DNA of 8,593 nucleotides from Anaerolineaceae bacterium (lineage in GTDB: Bacteria; Chloroflexota; Anaerolineae; Anaerolineales; Anaerolineaceae): assembly GCA_021107195.1 (NCBI GenBank), contig JAIOTF010000321.1, forward strand, positions 1 to 8,593, written 5' to 3'. Every line of letters starts with the position of its first letter. The first letter of the stretch is position 1. A model generated the notes under the pieces. It was not told the origin of the DNA. It made no database searches and saw nothing but the letters and a program-made list of their open reading frames with translations. Below, in pieces: positions 1-7,047 of the stretch. Both the position numbers and the translations under genes were made by a program.

Positions 1-5
1 ACGTC

Positions 6-707
6 TTATTCTTCGATTTTCTCCACTACCGCCGCCTGCACGCAGCGCACAAAAGCCTCTGCCCGTTCACCCTTGAAGCTTGCCAGGATGGGCTGCGTTG
101 CTTCCACTTCCCAATCCAACGCCTTGACTTCTTCATTCAACCAGCTCTGCGGCAGCACCCCCAGCGCCGTCGGGTCGTCGGCCACATATTGCCGCATTGC
201 CTCCAGACTCGGCGCAAGCCGCATCTCCACGCTCTTCGGGATCGACCTCCCCAGAGTCGCTTCAAATGCTTTCTGTACATCATGCCCTGCCGGCAGCACA
301 TACACCGTCAACGGCTCGCCGTCCGGCCAGGCAGCATCTTTTCCCGCGAATCGTTCCTGCGCCTCTGCCAGTGTCAATCCGTTGGTCGGGTTGCTCGGGT
401 ACGCCACCAATACCAGACGATCCTCGCCCAGCAGGAAGACTTCCCCCGTCACCTCGCCCGGCTCGCCCCAATACAGGGTTACGTCCGGTGCATCTTCAGC
501 GTTGACTACCAGCACGCTCAAAGGCGGGTCTTCCATTGCACACGTATTAAAAGCAGGCGCCAGCCAGCGCAGGGTCGGCGGATACGCCAGCGTCAAAACC
601 TCCGGCGTGGGCTGTGACTCGGCATGTGGCAGCTCCGCCGGCTGGCAGGCTGCCAGCAGCAGGACAACCCCGCTCATCCACACCCACAAATGTAATTTAG
701 AGGACAT
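6..707 (-). CDS. Small lipoprotein with phosphate-binding-protein-like features
   Basis: This is a 233-residue predicted lipoprotein. It has a short charged N-terminus, a hydrophobic segment (about residues 8-20) and a lipobox LLLAAC with Cys21 as the lipidation site, so the mature protein should be anchored on the outer face of the membrane. Residues about 98-127 (LVLVAYPSNPTNGLTL, then FAGK and a Trp) resemble the segment of PstS-type solute-binding proteins that follows the pattern NP.NGLT..q...F.G...W. Residues 165-185 (MRQYVADDPTALGVLP) resemble their later 'V..dp.AIGy.p' segment. At about 213 mature residues it is shorter than typical PstS (about 300), so it may be a reduced binding protein. 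The start overlaps the uppP stop by 11 bp and only a weak ribosome site (TTGAG) precedes it, so translational coupling is likely. The ligand is unknown. The family resemblance is from memory of the motif, not from a search. Confidence 0.8.
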   Translation of the reverse strand: MSSKLHLWVWMSGVVLLLAACQPAELPHAESQPTPEVLTLAYPPTLRWLAPAFNTCAMEDPPLSVLVVNAEDAPDVTLYWGEPGEVTGEVFLLGEDRLVLVAYPSNPTNGLTLAEAQERFAGKDAAWPDGEPLTVYVLPAGHDVQKAFEATLGRSIPKSVEMRLAPSLEAMRQYVADDPTALGVLPQSWLNEEVKALDWEVEATQPILASFKGERAEAFVRCVQAAVVEKIEE

Positions 708-1518
708 AGCTCAACACCAGGATCATGGCTGCCGCCACGGCACAGTAGATGGCAAAGCCTTTCAGTGAATGGTTTTGCAGATACTCCAGCAGCCAGCGGA
801 TCGAGAGATAGCCGACCACGCCCGCTGTGACGAATCCGACGGCCATCACTGGCAGAAAGTCGCTCAAACCAGGCATCTTCAGCAGCTTGTAGGCGCTGTA
901 CCCGCCTGCCGCCAACATCACCGGCACCGACATCAGGAACGAGAAGCTGGCCGCGTCGCCGCGTTTCAGGTCACGCGTCATCCCGCCTGCGATCGTTGAC
1001 CCCGACCGCGATACCCCCGGGAACAGCGCCAGCACTTGTGCTGCACCGATCCATAATGCGTCCTTCCAGGTCAGTTCTTCCATTTCACGGTTGCGTTTGC
1101 CCAGCCATTCGGCCACCAGCAGCAGACCAGCCGTCAACAGCAGGAAGATTGCCGTTGCCCGTGCGCTTTGGAAAGCTGCCTCGATCACATCCTCCAGCAG
1201 CAGCCCCGCTGCTCCGGCAGGAATGGTCGCCAGCACCAGCAGCCAACCCAGGCGTGCCTGTTGTGTGGCAAAGGGTTCGCGTTCTGCCAGGCCTTTGAGC
1301 ACGCCCCGCACGATCGCCGCCAGGTCCTGCCAGAAGTAGATGATCACCGCCACCAGCGTGCCCATCTGCACCAGTGTGTCAAATGGGAACACCTGCTCCG
1401 GGTTCAGTTCCCAGCCAAACAGGAAAGGCACCAGTACCAGATGCCCCGAACTGGAAATAGGCAGGAATTCAGTCAGACCCTGTACGATACCGAGGATAAA
1501 TGCTTGAAAAATGGTCAT
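697..1518 (-). CDS. uppP: Undecaprenyl-diphosphate phosphatase (BacA/UppP)
   Basis: This integral membrane enzyme removes a phosphate from undecaprenyl diphosphate to regenerate the lipid carrier used for peptidoglycan and other envelope polymers. Its activity also gives bacitracin resistance. The 273-residue length is normal for the family. The first signature is GIVQGLTEFLPISSSGHLVL (residues 10-29), containing the (E/Q)xxxE motif as Q13...E17 and the Ser-Gly-His cluster around His26. The second signature is PGVSRSGSTIAGG (167-179), with the catalytic Arg171. About eight hydrophobic segments span the chain. The ATG is preceded by a purine-rich AGAGAGAG, an acceptable ribosome site. The gene lies downstream of tgt on the same strand, separated by a repeat-bearing gap, and overlaps the following lipoprotein gene. 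Nothing in the sequence suggests loss of function. Confidence 0.97.
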   Translation of the reverse strand: MTIFQAFILGIVQGLTEFLPISSSGHLVLVPFLFGWELNPEQVFPFDTLVQMGTLVAVIIYFWQDLAAIVRGVLKGLAEREPFATQQARLGWLLVLATIPAGAAGLLLEDVIEAAFQSARATAIFLLLTAGLLLVAEWLGKRNREMEELTWKDALWIGAAQVLALFPGVSRSGSTIAGGMTRDLKRGDAASFSFLMSVPVMLAAGGYSAYKLLKMPGLSDFLPVMAVGFVTAGVVGYLSIRWLLEYLQNHSLKGFAIYCAVAAAMILVLSYVL

Positions 1519-1540
1519 TAATAATCTCTCTCTATTATTC

Positions 1541-1669
1541 TGTCATTGCGAGACCCCGCAGGGGTCCGTGGCAGTCGCCCTCACTGTCGTGGAGATTGCT
1601 TGCCTGCACTTGTCACCGCAGGTGCACACTTGCCCGCAGTGTCGGCGATAAAGTTGCCTCGCAAAGACA
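1541..1669. repeat. REP/MITE-like palindromic element between tgt and uppP
   Basis: The gap between tgt and uppP is bounded by near-perfect inverted ends: TGTCATTGCGAG at 1541-1552 and CTCGCAAAGACA at 1658-1669 (11 of 12 positions complementary). Just inside the left end is a perfect 6-bp hairpin, GACCCC-GCA-GGGGTC (1552-1566). The interior has two imperfect copies of a CACTTG...CCGCAG motif (about 1606-1640) and the word GAGATTGCTTGCC. Short elements with TGTCATTGCGAG ends and an 'AGATTGCTT' interior are, from general knowledge, common dispersed repeats in Anaerolineae genomes. No ORF is inside, so it is non-autonomous. Whether it affects tgt-uppP readthrough is unknown. Confidence 0.6.
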
Positions 1670-1712
1670 CGCCTGAGTAGTTGCGATTATTGTGCGAATT
1701 TAGCAACAGGGC

Positions 1713-2837
1713 CTATTTTTTTGAAGACGCATTGTAGTTCGCCAGAAATTCAACTGCAAAATCCTGATACCTGCCGTCAATGATCGCTTGCCGTGCGTCG
1801 CGCATCAGCTCCAGCAGCATGGATAAATTATGGATCGAGATCAGCGTTCCCGCCAGCAGTTCCTTGGCCACGATCAAATGCCGCAGATACGCCCGGCTGA
1901 AATGCTGGCAGGTGTAACATCCGCAGGCCTCGTCAATCGGGCGCGCATCATGCGCATGGCTTGCGTTTTGCAGATTCATCCGCCCGGTGCGCGTCATCGC
2001 TGCCTTGTGGCGTGCCAGCCGTGTGGGCAGCACGCAGTCAAAGATGTCCACCCCCCGCAGCACGCTGTTGATCAGGTCTTCCGGCGAGCCAACCCCCATC
2101 AGGTAGCGCGGTTTATCCGCCGGCAGGATGGCATTCACCAGCTCCAGCATATCATTCATTTCATGCTTGGTCTCGCCCACTGAAAGCCCGCCGATGGCAT
2201 GCCCGGGGAAACCCAGTGACGAGATGAATTTCGCCGATTCTTCGCGCAGTTCGGGAAACACGCCGCCCTGCACGATGCCGAACAACGCCTGCTCCGGCCG
2301 GGTCTTGGCTTGCAGGCAGCGCTCGGCCCAGCGGTGGGTGCGTTCCATCGCCTGCTTGCTGTATTCCCTGTCATACGGTTTGGCACACTCATCAAAAGCC
2401 ATGATGATATCCGCCCCCAGCTTCTCCTGGATATCGATCGACTTTTCCGGCGTAAAGCGGTGTGTCGAGCCGTCAATATGGCTGCGGAAGGTCACCCCGT
2501 CCTCGTCAAGGCTGCGTAGTTCATTCAGCGAGAACACTTGAAACCCGCCTGAATCCGTCAGCATCGGATGCGGCCACTGCATGAATTCGTGCAGCCCGCC
2601 CATTTCGGCCACCAGCTCTGCTCCGGGGCGCAGATAAAGATGATAGGTGTTAGACAGCACCAGGTTGGCGCGCACCTCTTCCAGTTGGGCAGGGGTGATC
2701 CCCTTGACCGTCGCCTGTGTGCCCACCGGTGCAAAGATCGGGGTCAGGATATCCCCATGCGGGGTATGAAAAACACCGGCCCGGGCGTTCCCGTCCTGGG
2801 CGATGCATTCGTATGTAAACATGTTGTTTTGCGTCAT
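1713..2837 (-). CDS. tgt: Queuine tRNA-ribosyltransferase (TGT)
   Basis: This enzyme exchanges guanine at the wobble position 34 of tRNAs with GUN anticodons (Asn, Asp, His, Tyr) for a queuosine precursor, preQ1 in bacteria. The 374-residue length is standard. Visible landmarks are the active-site segment LTDSGGFQVFSL (93-104, with Asp95), FDE at 148-150, GIVQGG (187-192), GGLSVGE (216-222), YLMGVGSPEDL (245-255) and FDCVLPTRLARH (266-277), where Asp267 is the expected nucleophile. The structural zinc site is Cys305, Cys307, Cys310 and His336 in the usual C-x-C-x2-C...H pattern. The chosen ATG is preceded by an AGGTGG ribosome site nine bases upstream, and a TATAAT box lies further up. No other queuosine genes are in the window. 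Confidence 0.97.
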   Translation of the reverse strand: MTQNNMFTYECIAQDGNARAGVFHTPHGDILTPIFAPVGTQATVKGITPAQLEEVRANLVLSNTYHLYLRPGAELVAEMGGLHEFMQWPHPMLTDSGGFQVFSLNELRSLDEDGVTFRSHIDGSTHRFTPEKSIDIQEKLGADIIMAFDECAKPYDREYSKQAMERTHRWAERCLQAKTRPEQALFGIVQGGVFPELREESAKFISSLGFPGHAIGGLSVGETKHEMNDMLELVNAILPADKPRYLMGVGSPEDLINSVLRGVDIFDCVLPTRLARHKAAMTRTGRMNLQNASHAHDARPIDEACGCYTCQHFSRAYLRHLIVAKELLAGTLISIHNLSMLLELMRDARQAIIDGRYQDFAVEFLANYNASSKK

Positions 2838-2873
2838 CTTCAGTGTCCACCTGCCTGTGTGATTTGCTTTTGG

Positions 2874-2879
2874 ATTATA
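2874..2879 (-). promoter_or_regulatory. -10 box of the tgt promoter
   Basis: On the minus strand this reads TATAAT, a perfect -10 hexamer, about 37 bp upstream of the tgt start codon. The -35 is poor: the best nearby candidate is TTCAGG-like, around 2900-2905, with a long 20-bp spacer. A start near 2867 would give a leader of about 30 nt containing the AGGTGG ribosome site (about 2847-2852). The promoter is divergent from that of alr, and the two share a 156-bp intergenic region. Confidence 0.5.
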
Positions 2880-2956
2880 ACCGAAAAGCCTTCCTCATTC
2901 CTGAACCCTGCCTTTCGAAATCTTTTATCCCCGATTGCCTGTTCGCTGGAATTTCC

Positions 2957-2986
2957 TTGCCGTACCTGCCCCACATAGGATATACT
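2957..2986 (+). promoter_or_regulatory. alr promoter, predicted leaderless
   Basis: A TTGCCG -35 (2957-2962, 4 of 6 matches to consensus) and a TATACT -10 (2981-2986, 5 of 6) are separated by 18 bp. The -10 ends only seven bases before the alr ATG at 2994, so transcription should begin at or within a base or two of the start codon. The seven bases between them (CATCTCC) contain no ribosome-binding sequence, which fits a leaderless message. Experimental start mapping is absent, so this is an inference from spacing. Confidence 0.55.
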
Positions 2987-2993
2987 CATCTCC

Positions 2994-4106
2994 ATGCACA
3001 CAGAAGCTCATTCAAGTTGGCTGGAAATTGATCTGGGGGCAATCCGCAATAATGTGCAGGAAATGCAGCGCATTACCCGCCGGCCGATCATGGCAGTCGT
3101 CAAGGCAAACGCATACGGACATGGTATCGAAGCAGTTGGCAAAGCCGTCGTTGAGGCTGGTGCAGCCTGGTGCGGCGTCGCCCGCATCGAAGAAGCCCTT
3201 GCCCTGCGCCATAGTGGAGTCACCTGCCCCATCCTTGATATGGGTTATACTCCGCCGCAGCGTATCCCTGATGCCATTGCTGCTGATATCTCCCTCACTG
3301 TGGATGACCCGGAGGTAGCTGTACAATATGCACAGACAGCCAGAGCAGCCGGCAAGCCCTTAAAATGCCATCTCAAGGTGGATACCGGCATGAGCCGCCT
3401 GGGCGTCTCTGTGCAGCACGCTGCTGAATTCATTCAATGGCTCCATGAACAGCCGGATTTGGTCCTGGAGGGTGTTTTCACCCATTTTGCCCGCGCCGAT
3501 GAGCCCCAAGCTGTAACCACTGAAGGACAATTATCAAAATTCCAGCGATTGGTGGAAGAAATAGAAGCCGCTGGTCTCCGTCCCGAATGGGTGCATGCCG
3601 CTAATTCCGCCGCCGGGTTATATTTTCCCGAGGCGCGTTTTGATCTCGTGCGTTCTGGCATCGCTATCTATGGCTTGCAACCCTCTGATCAAGCTCCGCT
3701 GCCGGACACCTTCCGGCCTGCGCTGTCGATGAAGACTCGCATTACCCATATTCGCACCCTGCCTGCCGGGCAAGGCATCAGTTACGGTCATCGTTATCAG
3801 ACCCGCAAGCCTGAGCGGGTTGGCAGCATCGCCATTGGCTATGCCGACGGCTTCCGCCGCTGGGACGGCAATCAGGTATTGTTACACGGCAAATCAGTCC
3901 CTGTTTTGGGAACAATTTGCATGGACCAATGTGTCATCAGTCTGGAAGATGTCCCCCAGGCAAAGGCTGGCGATGAAGTGGTCCTGATCGGCCATCAGGG
4001 GGCCGCGCACATTTCTGCCGAAATGCTCGCACAAGCCTGGGGCACGATCAATTATGAAGTGGTGTGCGGTATGGCATCACGTTTACCGAGGTTATATAAC
4101 GACTGA
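2994..4106 (+). CDS. alr: Alanine racemase
   Basis: This PLP-dependent enzyme interconverts L- and D-alanine and supplies D-Ala for peptidoglycan stems. At 370 residues it has the usual length. The N-terminal TIM-barrel part carries the PLP-binding AVVKANAYGHG (34-44), with Lys37 forming the Schiff base, and LKVDTGMSRLG (127-137), with Lys128 at the position that is carbamylated in characterised enzymes and Arg135 contacting the cofactor. THFARAD (163-169) and the conserved HAANSAA (201-207) follow. The C-terminal beta domain contains GISYGHRY (261-268), with Tyr264 as the second catalytic base, GYADGF (282-287) and the substrate-entry segment TICMDQ (307-312). The start has no Shine-Dalgarno sequence but sits directly behind a -10 box. 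It reads toward recJ, 101 bp downstream. No defects are seen. Confidence 0.97.
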   Translation: MHTEAHSSWLEIDLGAIRNNVQEMQRITRRPIMAVVKANAYGHGIEAVGKAVVEAGAAWCGVARIEEALALRHSGVTCPILDMGYTPPQRIPDAIAADISLTVDDPEVAVQYAQTARAAGKPLKCHLKVDTGMSRLGVSVQHAAEFIQWLHEQPDLVLEGVFTHFARADEPQAVTTEGQLSKFQRLVEEIEAAGLRPEWVHAANSAAGLYFPEARFDLVRSGIAIYGLQPSDQAPLPDTFRPALSMKTRITHIRTLPAGQGISYGHRYQTRKPERVGSIAIGYADGFRRWDGNQVLLHGKSVPVLGTICMDQCVISLEDVPQAKAGDEVVLIGHQGAAHISAEMLAQAWGTINYEVVCGMASRLPRLYND

Positions 4107-4143
4107 ACGGGCAACCGCAATCAGTCGATTCTGCCAGATAAAT

Positions 4144-4178
4144 ACCTGTATTGCAGCGCTGACCCGGCGCTGTCAGGT
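4144..4178 (+). terminator. Two-part hairpin between alr and recJ (possible terminator or attenuator)
   Basis: An outer stem ACCTG/CAGGT (4144-4148 with 4174-4178) encloses an inner 6-bp GC-rich stem CAGCGC/GCGCTG (4154-4159 with 4167-4172). It is followed by GTTTTGG, a poor U-tract. It may partly end alr transcription or attenuate readthrough into recJ. The short, broken T-run makes a strong intrinsic terminator doubtful. Confidence 0.35.
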
Positions 4179-4207
4179 GTTTTGGCACTTTAGGGAGTGA
4201 TAGAAAT

Positions 4208-5911
4208 ATGGATACACACGTAACAACCCGCTGGAAGATCGCCGAAGCGATCTCTGAAACTGCACAGCAGGAGCTCGCTGCCTACCCGAAGGTCTTGCAG
4301 CAATTGCTCTTCAATCGTGGTGTCAAAACCGCCGAAGCCGCTGAAGTCTATCTGGACGGCGCCGGTTCTCGTTATGATCCTTTTGGCCTCAAGAACATGG
4401 CAGATGCTGTTGGCCGCATTCTTTTTGCCATTGATAATGAAGAATCCATCGTTATTTATGGCGACTACGATGCCGACGGGGTCACCGCCACTGCCTTGCT
4501 CACCCAGGTTTTGCGGAATCTGGGGGCAAATGTTCGTCCCTATATCCCCAATCGTTTTGAAGAAGGTTATGGCCTCAACATGCAGGCCCTTGACCGCCTT
4601 CACGATCAGGGTGTCAATCTCGTCATCACCGTTGACTGCGGTATCCGCTCGCTGGATGAGATCACCCATGCCTACGAAATTGGTCTGGAGATGATCGTCA
4701 GCGACCACCACGAACCGGCAGCCCACCTGTCCGATCATGCGATTGTTGTCTGTCCCAAGCAGGAAGGGGATACTTATCCGGAGAAGAACCTCGCCGGAGT
4801 CGGTGTGGCGTTCAAGATCGCCGAAGCTCTGGTAAGCCAGCGACCGCTGGTTGCCTGTCATCTCGATGATGTTCTCGATCTGGTCGCGGTTGGCACAGTC
4901 GCTGATCTCGTTCCCCTCACAGGAGAGAACCGCTCACTCGTTCAGGCCGGGTTAGAAACCCTTCGCAGTGGCCGCCGTCAGGGCCTTTTTTCTTTGATGC
5001 AGGCCGCGCGTGTAGATGTGCAGCATGCCAATGCCGGAAGCATTGGCTTTGGCATCGGGCCGCGCATCAATGCTGCTGGCCGTCTCGACCAGGCCAATCC
5101 CGCCCTCGACCTGCTCCTCTCAGACGATTTGCTGCAATCTGGCCTTTTGGCTCAGCAGCTTGACGACTTGAACCAGGAGCGCAAAAATATCACCCAAAGC
5201 ATCCAGGAAGAAGCAGAGAAGCAAGCCAAAGAAGATGGCGATGATTTTCTCTTGTTCGCGGCCCACCCGGATTTCAAGGAAGGCGTGGTTGGGCTGGCTG
5301 CCTCGCGCCTCACCGAGTCGTATTACCGTCCCGCTGTGGTTGGGCATTACGGGGAAGAAACAACGCGCGCCTCTTGCCGCAGTATTCCCGAGTTCCATAT
5401 CACCAGGGCTTTGGATGAATGCGCCGATCTGCTCGTGCGGCATGGCGGCCATGCTATGGCAGCCGGTTTTACTGTCCGCAATGAAGATCTGGATGAATTG
5501 ATGGGGCGCTTGAAAGCCATTGCCCGCCGGGAATTGGAGGGTCAGGAATTAAGCCCTGAATTTAAAGCTGATATGGAGCTGGCTTTACACGAACTCCACC
5601 CGCAGATCCTGCACAGCATCGCTCAACTGGAGCCTACCGGTCAAAAAAATTCCTCGGCCCGTTTCGTTTCCCGCAGCCTGCGTGTTACAAGACGCCGCCA
5701 GGTAGGCCAGGATCGCCGCCACTTAAAATTGACCGTTACAGATGGGCAGGTCGTTTTTGACGCCATCGCCTTTCGCCAGGGACATTGGTACGACCAACTG
5801 CCTGAATTCATCGATCTCCTCTATAGCTACGAGACCAATGAATTTAATGGACGCGTTACCCTCCAATTAAACGTCAAGGACATCAAACCTTCGGTGGTTG
5901 AAGTTGACTGA
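4208..5911 (+). CDS. recJ: Single-stranded-DNA-specific exonuclease RecJ
   Basis: RecJ is a 5'-to-3' exonuclease on single-stranded DNA that acts in recombinational and mismatch repair. The 567-residue length matches the family. The DHH domain carries YGDYDADGVTA (84-94, metal-binding Asp86, Asp88, Asp90), VDCG (142-145, Asp143), SDHHEP (165-170) and AVGTVADLVPL (227-237). GPRINAAGRL (284-293) follows, then a Glu/Lys/Gln-rich helical linker at about 315-345. The DHHA1 domain contains EGVVGLAASRL (358-368) and the nucleic-acid motif GGHAMAAGF (413-421). Residues about 450-567 form the C-terminal OB-like domain. The segment LEPTGQKNSSARF (474-486) departs from the commoner PfG.gNp.P.F form, a mild variation. 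AGGGAG about ten bases before the ATG is a good ribosome site and supports this start. Confidence 0.96.
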   Translation: MDTHVTTRWKIAEAISETAQQELAAYPKVLQQLLFNRGVKTAEAAEVYLDGAGSRYDPFGLKNMADAVGRILFAIDNEESIVIYGDYDADGVTATALLTQVLRNLGANVRPYIPNRFEEGYGLNMQALDRLHDQGVNLVITVDCGIRSLDEITHAYEIGLEMIVSDHHEPAAHLSDHAIVVCPKQEGDTYPEKNLAGVGVAFKIAEALVSQRPLVACHLDDVLDLVAVGTVADLVPLTGENRSLVQAGLETLRSGRRQGLFSLMQAARVDVQHANAGSIGFGIGPRINAAGRLDQANPALDLLLSDDLLQSGLLAQQLDDLNQERKNITQSIQEEAEKQAKEDGDDFLLFAAHPDFKEGVVGLAASRLTESYYRPAVVGHYGEETTRASCRSIPEFHITRALDECADLLVRHGGHAMAAGFTVRNEDLDELMGRLKAIARRELEGQELSPEFKADMELALHELHPQILHSIAQLEPTGQKNSSARFVSRSLRVTRRRQVGQDRRHLKLTVTDGQVVFDAIAFRQGHWYDQLPEFIDLLYSYETNEFNGRVTLQLNVKDIKPSVVEVD

Positions 5912-6084
5912 TCCATCAAACCTGGTATTAAATCATCACCCGCCAGATCAATCCGGCGCGATGATCTGATTCAGTATCGCATCAGCTTGCCGAAGACAAA
6001 GTATTCTATTGAGGTTCACTTAAGCTGGGTAGCTTTTAGACCTGTGATTGGAAAGAATCCAGGTAAAAAATACTTCCCCCGTAG

Positions 6085-6125
6085 GGGCGGATGGCGTCCA
6101 ACAGAACCTTGGATACTATCCGCCC
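6085..6125. repeat. 16-bp imperfect inverted repeat (dispersed-repeat-like)
   Basis: The arms GGGCGGATGGCGTCCA (6085-6100) and TGGATACTATCCGCCC (6110-6125) are complementary at 13 of 16 positions around a 9-nt loop. A CCCC-GTA-GGGG mini-hairpin (6077-6087) overlaps the left arm. The 'GTAGGGGCGGAT...ATCCGCCC' design resembles short palindromic repeats scattered between genes in bacterial genomes. No T-run follows, so it is not an obvious terminator. Confidence 0.55.
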
Positions 6126-6239
6126 GAGCTGCATGTCAATTAAAGCCAATGCCTTGTCTAATGGCACTTGTCGTTTATTAACCTATTTATCTGAAGATCA
6201 ACAATCCCTTTCCAGGAAAACAGAATCGCACTCTCCATC

Positions 6240-6274
6240 AAAACACAAAAACCTCTACGCTGTACAGCGTAGGG
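6240..6274 (-). terminator. Rho-independent terminator of the glycosyltransferase gene
   Basis: A perfect 18-bp palindrome, CTACGCTGTACAGCGTAG (6255-6272), extends by a wobble pair and a further GC pair at its base. Read on the minus strand it is followed by AGG and then TTTTTGTGTTTT. A strong stem with a U-rich tail about 85 bp after the glycosyltransferase stop codon is a classical intrinsic terminator. On the plus strand no T-run follows. Confidence 0.7.
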
Positions 6275-6329
6275 ATAGGATGTTTTGGCAGATGCAAGCC
6301 CGCCATACTGTTTTGCACAGAGTGGGTTT

Positions 6330-6355
6330 GTCCTGTATTAAAGGACTTTCTTTTT
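6330..6355 (+). terminator. Possible plus-strand terminator at the end of the recJ side
   Basis: GTCCT (6330-6334) pairs with AGGAC (6342-6346) across a 7-nt loop, followed directly by TTTCTTTTT (6347-6355). The stem is only 5 bp, but the T-run is good. It could stop plus-strand transcripts just before they enter the 3' end of the convergent glycosyltransferase gene. Confidence 0.45.
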
Positions 6356-6357
6356 AG

Positions 6358-7041
6358 CTAATCCGTGAATCGGTATTTGATCAGCGTCCAGATCGCCTCC
6401 AGACCATCTCGCAGACCGATCTTCTTCCCCTCAGAAAATCCCCGCGGGTCATAATGGATCGGCACTTCCAGGATACGGATTCCCCGCTTCAGAAACTTTG
6501 ACGTGATTTCAGGCTCCAGCTCAAAACGGCGCGAACGCAGGGGAATGTCACCCATCAGCTCGCGTTTGAAAGCCTTGTAACAAGTCTCCATGTCGGTCAG
6601 TTTCTGGTTATACAGCAGGTTGGTGATGAAGGTCAAAGTTTTGTTGCCCACCTTGCTCCAGAAGAGGAATTCAGAAGCAACATCCCCCATGAACCGCGAA
6701 CCGTACACTACCTGGCTGCGGCCTTCTTCGATGGGTTGCAGCAAAAGAGGATAATCGTTGGGATCGTATTCCAGGTCAGCATCCTGGATGATGATCACAT
6801 CACCCGTTGCGCTTTTGATGCCAGTGCGCACCGCGGCACCTTTGCCGCTGTTCTTCTCGTGCAGGATCACCTTTACCCTGCCTTTGCCATCCAGGCCTTT
6901 TAGCGCTTCACGCGTGCCGTCTGTTGATCCATCATCGACGATGATGATCTCCGTCACCACTGGAACGTTTTCAACCCGTTGTAAAATTTCGTGGATCGTA
7001 TCGAGTTCATTATAGACAGGCATGATCACAGAAACATTCAT
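6358..7041 (-). CDS. Family 2 glycosyltransferase, dolichol/polyprenyl-phosphate sugar synthase-like
   Basis: This 227-residue GT-A fold enzyme probably moves a sugar from a nucleotide donor to a polyprenyl phosphate or similar acceptor at the inner face of the membrane. Motifs are MPVYNE (7-12), the nucleotide-binding IIIVDDGSTDGT (32-43), NSGKGAAVRTG (64-74) and the metal-binding QDADLEYDP (86-94, Asp87 and Asp89). YGSRF (113-117), LTDMETCYKAFKR (148-160) and the acceptor-region FELEPEIT (173-180) are typical of the DPM1/DPG-synthase-like subgroup. There is no C-terminal membrane segment, so it is a stand-alone catalytic unit. Its exact sugar and acceptor cannot be read from the sequence. 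A promoter sits directly against its ATG and no ribosome site is visible. It is monocistronic here, with a strong terminator behind it. Confidence 0.93.
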   Translation of the reverse strand: MNVSVIMPVYNELDTIHEILQRVENVPVVTEIIIVDDGSTDGTREALKGLDGKGRVKVILHEKNSGKGAAVRTGIKSATGDVIIIQDADLEYDPNDYPLLLQPIEEGRSQVVYGSRFMGDVASEFLFWSKVGNKTLTFITNLLYNQKLTDMETCYKAFKRELMGDIPLRSRRFELEPEITSKFLKRGIRILEVPIHYDPRGFSEGKKIGLRDGLEAIWTLIKYRFTD

Positions 7042-7047
7042 ATCGGG

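Larger units (their letters stand above)
5912..6357. other. 446-bp non-coding stretch with several hairpins
   Basis: No convincing gene is seen between recJ and the convergent glycosyltransferase gene. The only open frames are short and start at TTG or inside an inverted repeat, without ribosome sites. It holds several foldable segments. CAGATCA/TGATCTG (5944-5950 with 5962-5968) and the alternative ATCATC/GATGAT (5932-5937 with 5960-5965) lie just after recJ. A weak AAGCT-GGGT-AGCTT hairpin followed by TT lies at 6022-6037. The larger inverted repeat at 6085-6125 and two terminator-like hairpins near 6240-6355 are listed separately. Confidence 0.7.

Noticed and set aside
73..768. A 231-codon plus-strand open frame opposite the lipoprotein gene
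   Set aside because: It is antisense to a frame with a clear lipobox and binding-protein-like segments, and its Ser/Arg-rich product looks like complement-strand translation.
10..1518. UppP lacking the first glutamate of the ExxxE motif
   Set aside because: The position is Gln13, but Gln is a normal alternative there in the family ((E/Q)xxxE), so this is not a defect.
4190..4861. A 223-codon minus-strand open frame opposite recJ
   Set aside because: It covers the complement of the highly conserved DHH motifs of RecJ, so it is a shadow of the true gene.
6022..6037. AAGCT-GGGT-AGCTT followed by TT as a recJ terminator
   Set aside because: The stem is only 5 bp and AT-rich at its base, with a very short T-run. 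It is too weak to list as a feature on its own.
6091..6357. An 88-codon plus-strand frame between recJ and the glycosyltransferase
   Set aside because: Its ATG lies in the arm of an inverted repeat, there is no ribosome site, and it reads through a terminator palindrome.
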